Part shown: piece after piece, positions 58,835 through 64,000 of the stretch | How the letters are laid out: each line of letters opens with the position of its first letter | Numbering within the stretch: position 1 is the first letter of the stretch | Source of the DNA: Charina bottae | Lineage: Eukaryota; Chordata; Lepidosauria; Squamata; Charinaidae | Direction of reading: 5' to 3' | DNA length: 64,000 nt | NCBI GenBank assembly: GCA_023362775.1 | Contig: JALMGJ010000006.1 | Coordinates: 58,433,501 to 58,497,500, forward strand | Program-made: the position numbers and the translations under genes | Notes under the pieces: model-generated | The model's input: only the letters and a program-made list of their open reading frames with translations | Database searches by the model: none | Told to the model about the DNA's origin: nothing

Positions 58835-59091
58835 ACGGTGGTTAAAGACTTGAGCTTGGGCCAGAGAAGCTCAGTTCAAAACAATTTTCAGCCATGGAGG
58901 CTCAATGAATGACTTTGAGCCAGTATTATTTCTCAGACCAATCTACCTCACAGGGGTATTATTGTGGGGGGAAACTGGATTAGGGTAATGCTATGAAGAG
59001 CACCATGAATTACTGGAAGCAAGATAAAATATAAATATTATAGATGCATGAATAATTGCCCAGAGTCATGTTTTGTGAGATGGGCGTCTAT
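58835..59091 (+). mobile_element. MIR/CORE-like SINE remnant
   Basis: AGCTCAGTTCAAAACAATTT, GCCATGGAGGCTCAATGAAT, GACTTTGAGCCAGTATTATT and CTACCTCACAGGGGTATTAT follow the order of the core of MIR-type SINEs (GTTCGAATCC, CCATGGAAGCTC, TGGGCCAGTCAC, CCTACCTCACAGGGTTGTT). It then runs into an L2-type tail (CCCAGAGTCATG, GATGGGCGTCTATAGAA). Old and degenerate; start uncertain. Confidence 0.6.
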
Positions 59092-59280
<189 letters not shown>

Positions 59281-59281
59281 G

Positions 59282-60104
59282 TTAAGCCTGGACTGTTAAA
59301 ATTACTTCTTTAGATTGTAGCAGTTCAGTTTTGTACTTATCCAGTCACACAATTGAAAGAGATTTATTTGGACATGCAACACTTCTTTTTAAGAAAAGTA
59401 GAAAGTAATTACTTTTACTTAATATTTCAGTATGACTAAAGAATATAAGAATTAAATGAGCTATGAAATGAAAGATGCAGTTACATAGGCACAAATTCCA
59501 GATCACTTCCTTGTCTTACGATTTGTTTTTCAAGTTAAAACAGTAGATTTCCTCCAAACACACTCCTTACACCAGACACAATGCGCCTCAAAATATGAAT
59601 ACACAAGTGTTGAATATGCAGGTTTATGCATATATGTTTGTATTAATGGTATAGAACTCAACAAATTATCAAGATTGTGCTGATTTAATCAGTAGCTGCT
59701 CTTTATTGTCTATACTGAAAACTTCTAACAAAGGTACTGACAAACTGAGGTTATCTTTAAAAGCCAAACTACAAATCACTTTAATCAGATTTATAGTTTG
59801 TTTAGATCCACTTCTCTTTTTAAACAAAAAACAGTGGTGGATGGTGAAATAAAAGTTAAAGTTATATAGCTGCAATTTCCAGACCATTTCATTCTTCTTC
59901 TCAGGACTGTAACATTTGCAGCAAATAGGAACTTCAAAGAAATAGCAATGTGTGTGGGCAAGGGAAGAGATCAGCAAGAAAATGATAAAATACAATCACA
60001 CTTTACACAATCTCAACTTGTGTTCTCTTTTCATGGTGTTTTGTTAAAAACACACTGCTATTTAAAAATACAATTAATATTAAGATCCACATCATAGTTT
60101 AAGT
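59282..60104. other. No gene seen
   Basis: AT-rich with no recognised repeat. Confidence 0.45.
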
Positions 60105-60205
60105 AACAGCACAATCCGATGCAGGTTTACTCAGGAGGAAGTCCAATTACATCCAGTGAAGTTTAAGCATTAAATGGAGTTAAGTTTAAAACTGCAGCCC
60201 TACTT
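60105..60205. repeat. Possible old reptile MITE
   Basis: GCACAATCCGATGCAGGTTT, ACTCAGGAGGAAGTCCAATT and ...AAACTGCAGCCCTACTTGA resemble a dispersed reptile repeat with GCACAATCCTATGCA-type ends. Recognised by eye only. Confidence 0.35.
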
Positions 60206-60920
60206 GATTTAAAATGAGCAAATATTGTGGGAAAAGACATCTAATTTAATCTTATATATGGCTAGATCTCCTATTTTTCCTATTTCCATTTAGCTATAGT
60301 GCTAAATGCTCTATTCCAGCTAATTCCACGATATTTAAATTAAATTAATAAATATTTAAAGATGTTAGCCTTTATCCTCCTAGCACATGCGTCAGTGGAA
60401 GTTCTAGGAGTTTTTAATTAAAACATCATAAGGAGGGGAAAAACCTTTGAGGCTTTAAATGTAGTAGAATCTTCCTGCATGTGCTGTAACTCTAAAAAAG
60501 TTATCTCAATGAGTTATCTCAACTTAATTATAACTTGCTAAATTGTCAATTTAAAATGCCAATTCTTTTCTGGAGTTATTTTGAGAAACCATCAAATCAA
60601 ATGCTAAGAAACTCTTTTCATGTCAAATACAGAATAGCCCTCAAACATAGAAAACAAAAAGCATATTTGAATTCTGTCAAATATGTGCATTTGGAAGATT
60701 TCCTTTTTTGATGAATTTCCATTAAAGAAAAAAGAGTTGTATATAATCATAGTTTTTTTATTTGTGTGTTATGTGAAAAAAAACCATCACATTACCATCT
60801 TAATAGTTCTTGGTTGATTATCATAACCAGGGTAAGAATCAAACAAACAAAACAAAGGTAAGCATCAAACTAAAAAAGGTAAAATAATATCCATTATTAA
60901 TTCATTGATGTCCAAGATTA
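60206..60920. other. No gene seen
   Basis: AT-rich sequence, nothing recognised. Confidence 0.45.
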
Positions 60921-60921
60921 T

Positions 60922-60990
60922 TATGCTGGCTGGGGAATTCTGGGAGTTGACGTCCACACATCTTAAAGCTGCTGAGATTGAGAAACACTG
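60922..60990. mobile_element. hAT-type terminal fragment
   Basis: GGCTGGGGAATTCTGGGAGT, then GACGTCCACACATCTTAAAG, ending TTGAGAAACACTG, the complement of a CAGTGTTTCTCAA terminus. One end of a widespread non-autonomous hAT family; the other end was not found. Confidence 0.55.
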
Positions 60991-62490
60991 TCCTATCATA
61001 TAGAAAAGGTAGAATGGGTAACAATGTAGGTACTATAAATCAAACAAGAAATAAGAACATCTGATTGTGTAATGGATACAAGGCCTTGTTTTTAAGCCAC
61101 ATCTCAGTGCTCACTACCTATAATATTTTATAAAGGCCTTGTCAAATAACTAGGTTCTAATTGTAAATCTCAGTCAGAGACTAAATACATGCCTATCTAC
61201 CATGTTATGTTCATCAACATCTGTCTCTTAAAACTGTTACAGATACAAAAATTTCAATTCAATAAATGCACTCAGCACTCAAACTAAACTATCATTCAAA
61301 TTTCGACATAAGACTTGAATTCCTTTTCAGTGCTCTTCAACTCTGACCCAGCTCTACCCCCTCCTTCATTGAAAAGGGCAAAGACAACAGCCCAGCAAGT
61401 GGGACAGGGAAAACAGACTTTCTTTGTTCACTTTTTTCCTTTCAGTTTTCTATTGAGGTAAATAACTGAAAAGCTCAGCCAGCCTTTAGTGGTTCTGAAG
61501 AAAGCAATGCAGCTAGCCTAAAACTACGCCTACAAATCAGCATACAACAGTATCACGAAGCTTGCAGGACATCATGTTAGTCTTGCAAAGGAAACTTTTG
61601 AAGGTTAATTTACAGAGTGGATATTTACTCACACATTCTCAGCAACGAAACCGTTATTGTACTTGATGAAAAATAAAAACATTTTATTTTATATTACATT
61701 TCCTGAGTTTTTAAAATGTGTATGCAAATCTTAATGCATCTGCATGCATTAAATACAGATATTTAATCTGTATTGCATACAGATTGTGACCTATATATTA
61801 TTTTTTCAGTTTACACAGCTGAAAACCAGACTTAATTGTGCAGATTTTATTAGCTTTATAATGCAAACTAAAACTTTAAATTAAGCTCCCATCATCTTTT
61901 CTAATGTTACTTGTTCTTACATTCTACCCTCTCAATTACAGTACATATTTGAAATCTAACAAATGAAAATAAAATTATAATATGCTAACTCACAGAATGA
62001 TTTGGAGCAGAAATGGCACCTCAGTGGGCATTCAATATGGATTTATTTAGTATTGATTTGGTCTGCTGAATATGTAATTTGATCTGCCTAATAGGCTCAA
62101 ATAGAGTCTTTTTTGGGGGTCATTTAGTGTCTCTAAATACTCAAATGTACTTCAAATGAGCTAAGGAAAAAATCACATCCTTTGAGTTATGATTATAATT
62201 AAACAGTCTGAAGTATATTTGTGTTTAGAAAAGTAAACTTTATTATATATTTAACATCTAAATAATCATCACAGTTATGTAGTGATTTATTTCATATCTG
62301 CATAGACTTTAACATAGGTAGTATGTTTTCTACATTTATAATGTAGGTAGGTAAGTAAGTAGGTAGATAGGCAAGTAGATTTTTTAAAAAGGTTTGGCTT
62401 TTTCATAAAGCCAATGATCCACAGGTGCTTAACTTTGCAAACAAAGCTTTGAGATGCTCAAGCTTTTCACTTACATAAATGTTGTAATCT
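60991..62490. other. No gene seen
   Basis: About 1.5 kb of AT-rich DNA with a short GTAG-type run near 62342-62370. No coding sequence. Confidence 0.5.
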
Positions 62491-62502
62491 AATGAAGACT
62501 TT

Positions 62503-62829
62503 AAAGGTAAAGGTTCCCCCACACAGTTGTGTCTGACTCTAGGGGCCGGTGTTCATCTCTGTTTGTTAGCCAAAGAGCCAGTGCTGTCCGAAGACGCTTC
62601 CGCGGTCATGTGGCCGGCATGACACACATGGAACGCTGTTACCATCCCACCGAAGTGGTACCTATTTATCTACTTGTGTTTGCATGCTTTCGAATTGCTA
62701 GGTTGGCAAGAGCTGGGGCGAGTGCGGGAGCTCACTCCGTCACGCGGGGCTAGGGATTCGAACCTCCAAACTTGTGATCTTCCGATCGACAAGCCTGGCG
62801 TCCTAACCGCTGAGCCACCACGCCCCCTC
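62503..62829 (-). mobile_element. Sauria SINE (first of a stacked pair)
   Basis: A minus-strand SINE between AATGAAGACTTT (62491-62502) and AATGAAGACTTT (62830-62841). The 5' end on its own strand is GGGGGCGTGGTGGCTCAGCG at the right, with B-box GGTTCGAATCC. The BovB-like 3' end and GGTAAAGG lie at the left, with a small deletion (CACAGTTGTGTCTGACTC) relative to other copies. Confidence 0.95.
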
Positions 62830-62841
62830 AATGAAGACTTT

Positions 62842-63174
62842 AAAAAGGTAAAGGTACCCCCCGCACATTTGTGCAGTCGTGTCCGACTCTAGGGGCCGGT
62901 GCTCATCTCCGTTTGTTAGCCAAAGAGCCAGCGTTGTCCGAAGACGCTTCCACGGTCATGTGGCCGCATGACACGCGCGGAACGCTGTTACCTACCCACC
63001 GAAGTGGTACCTATTAATCTACTTGCATTTGCATGCTTTCGAATTGCTAGGTTGGCAAGAGCTGGGGCGAGTGCGGGAGCTCACTCCGCACGCAGGGCTA
63101 GGGATTCGAACCTCCGAACTTGCAATCTTCCGATCAACAAGCCTGGCGTCTTACCCGCTGAGCCACCACGCCCC
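62842..63174 (-). mobile_element. Sauria SINE (second of a stacked pair)
   Basis: Same orientation as its neighbour, starting straight after the middle AATGAAGACTTT. Its right flank begins AATGAAG (63175-63181) and is then interrupted. Head, B-box and BovB-like 3' end are intact. The two copies differ at many positions, so they are separate insertions, not a tandem duplication of one. Confidence 0.94.
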
Positions 63175-63204
63175 AATGAAGGCGTGGTGGCTCATGAAGA
63201 CTTT
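63175..63204. other. Scrambled third target-site copy
   Basis: AATGAAG (63175-63181), then GCGTGGTGGCTC (63182-63193), then ATGAAGACTTT (63194-63204). The 12-bp middle equals the plus-strand first bases of a Sauria SINE, opposite in orientation to the adjacent SINEs. Confidence 0.85.
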
Positions 63205-63412
63205 ACCCACAGGTAAAATAAACATAAAAGCTTTTGAAACATTGATAGCATCAAGTATCCACAAAAGCCCTTTAGGTATACCTTATATATGGATTGGTAC
63301 ATCTCCTTAAAATAATTAACAAATGGGACTTTATTTTTCAACCACCATTAGCTAAACTTTTCAATCACAACCAATCTTGTTCTATGCTGTCTACGTATGA
63401 CAGCATACATAA

Positions 63413-63470
63413 GGACCAGGAAAAAGTATGACTTACCACTTTATGTATAAGTCAAACTTTTTCCTGGTCC
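63413..63470. other. Short hairpin (23-bp stem, 12-nt loop)
   Basis: 63413-63435 (GGACCAGGAAAAAGTATGAC plus TTA) pairs with 63448-63470 (TAAGTC...TTTTTCCTGGTCC) with one mismatch. A second small hairpin, TATGCTGTC/GACAGCATA, lies about 10 bp upstream (about 63383-63407). Could be a miRNA-like stem or a tiny MITE remnant; no function is shown. Confidence 0.7.
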
Positions 63471-64000
63471 CTCTCTCTTTTTAAATTGCCACATGAAAAG
63501 AAAGTTGGATGCAAGAAAGCAGCACTCCCTCTTGAATCTTCTTCATACCTCTGGATGATAAGTCTGATATTGTCTTCAATATGTTGTCCATGTGGCATTA
63601 TACCATGCATTTGGGCTTCCTCAAGTCAGTGATATAAGCAGCATAAATCAGTAAGATTTGGTTCCAGACATTCCAGTACAACAGCCAACTACATTTGTAT
63701 GGTTCAATTGTCCAATTAGGAAGAATTCTTATGGAAATAAACATTTATGTCACAGATCAGAAATCATGACCAGTTTCATAGCTGGCATTTTCTCATTTGT
63801 GTTATGTACTAACAAAGATTCAGTTTAACAAAGAAGATAAATGGTTCTTTAAAACATATTAATCGTGACCCAATATATTTAAGCCCACACAAACAGATAA
63901 AACAGTTGTTTATATTCAATATAAACTGCCTTAAACTTAGAAATTCCCAAAAAGTTTTAGAAGAGCTTCTTAAATAGTATTTGCTATCTGTCTGTAATAT
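63471..64000. other. No gene seen
   Basis: AT-rich to the window end. Confidence 0.5.

Overview
The window looks like intergenic or intronic DNA from a squamate reptile (lizard or snake). This rests on the repeat set visible in the sequence: BovB (RTE-clade) LINEs, tRNA-derived Sauria SINEs whose 3' ends resemble BovB, CR1/L2-type LINEs with (TGAA)n/(TAAA)n tails, a 5S-rRNA-derived SINE, an R2/R4-clade LINE, Penelope-like elements, several non-autonomous hAT families and one retroviral-type LTR. I found no convincing host protein-coding exon, tRNA, rRNA or CRISPR array. Every long open frame belongs to a retroelement or to GC-rich repeat interior.

Layout. 1-4.7 kb: an old CR1/L2 LINE, later broken by a hAT MITE (1254-1610, perfect 8-bp target duplication) and a 5'-truncated BovB (2103-4395, 10-bp duplication). 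5.3-6.6 kb: two BovB scraps. 8.8-11.6 kb: a CR1/L2 element with a GC-rich 5' leader and an in-frame deletion of the reverse transcriptase core. 12.9 and 14.9 kb: Sauria SINEs, the second inside a solo LTR (about 14.64-15.73 kb). 15.7-22 kb: AT-rich, almost repeat-free DNA. 22.1-24.6 kb: decayed CR1/L2 on the minus strand. 25.7 kb: BovB 3' end. 26.4 kb: an unclassified 458-bp insert with 15-bp direct repeats. 30.6 kb: a 253-bp palindromic Penelope-like insert. 31.8-35.0 kb: a nearly intact BovB with an 11-bp target duplication and a single frameshift. 36.5 kb: 5S-derived SINE. 38.6-40.3 kb: R2/R4-type LINE inside a palindromic MITE. 42.6-43.5 kb: a second, larger Penelope-like palindrome. 44.6 and 57.9 kb: two copies of one hAT MITE. 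46.5-47.6 and 53.2-54.9 kb: two larger GC-rich hAT elements with internal inverted repeats. 47.8-52.2 kb: the most complete CR1/L2 copy. 56.3, 62.5 and 62.8 kb: further Sauria SINEs, the last two stacked in one target site. 63.4 kb: a short hairpin locus.

How the parts relate. The autonomous LINEs encode endonuclease plus reverse transcriptase, and the SINEs borrow LINE 3' ends (Sauria SINE and BovB share GAGTCGGACACGACTG). hAT MITEs would depend on a transposase not encoded here. The most unusual structures are (i) two Penelope-like inserts with the same arm-spacer-arm-tail plan and hammerhead-ribozyme-like cores, (ii) three hAT elements with different termini sharing a minisatellite whose unit combines a CCAAT box and a GC box, one of them also holding an inverted repeat with arms of about 0.54 kb, and (iii) a double SINE insertion with a scrambled third target copy. 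All calls come from reading the sequence; no alignment or database search was run.
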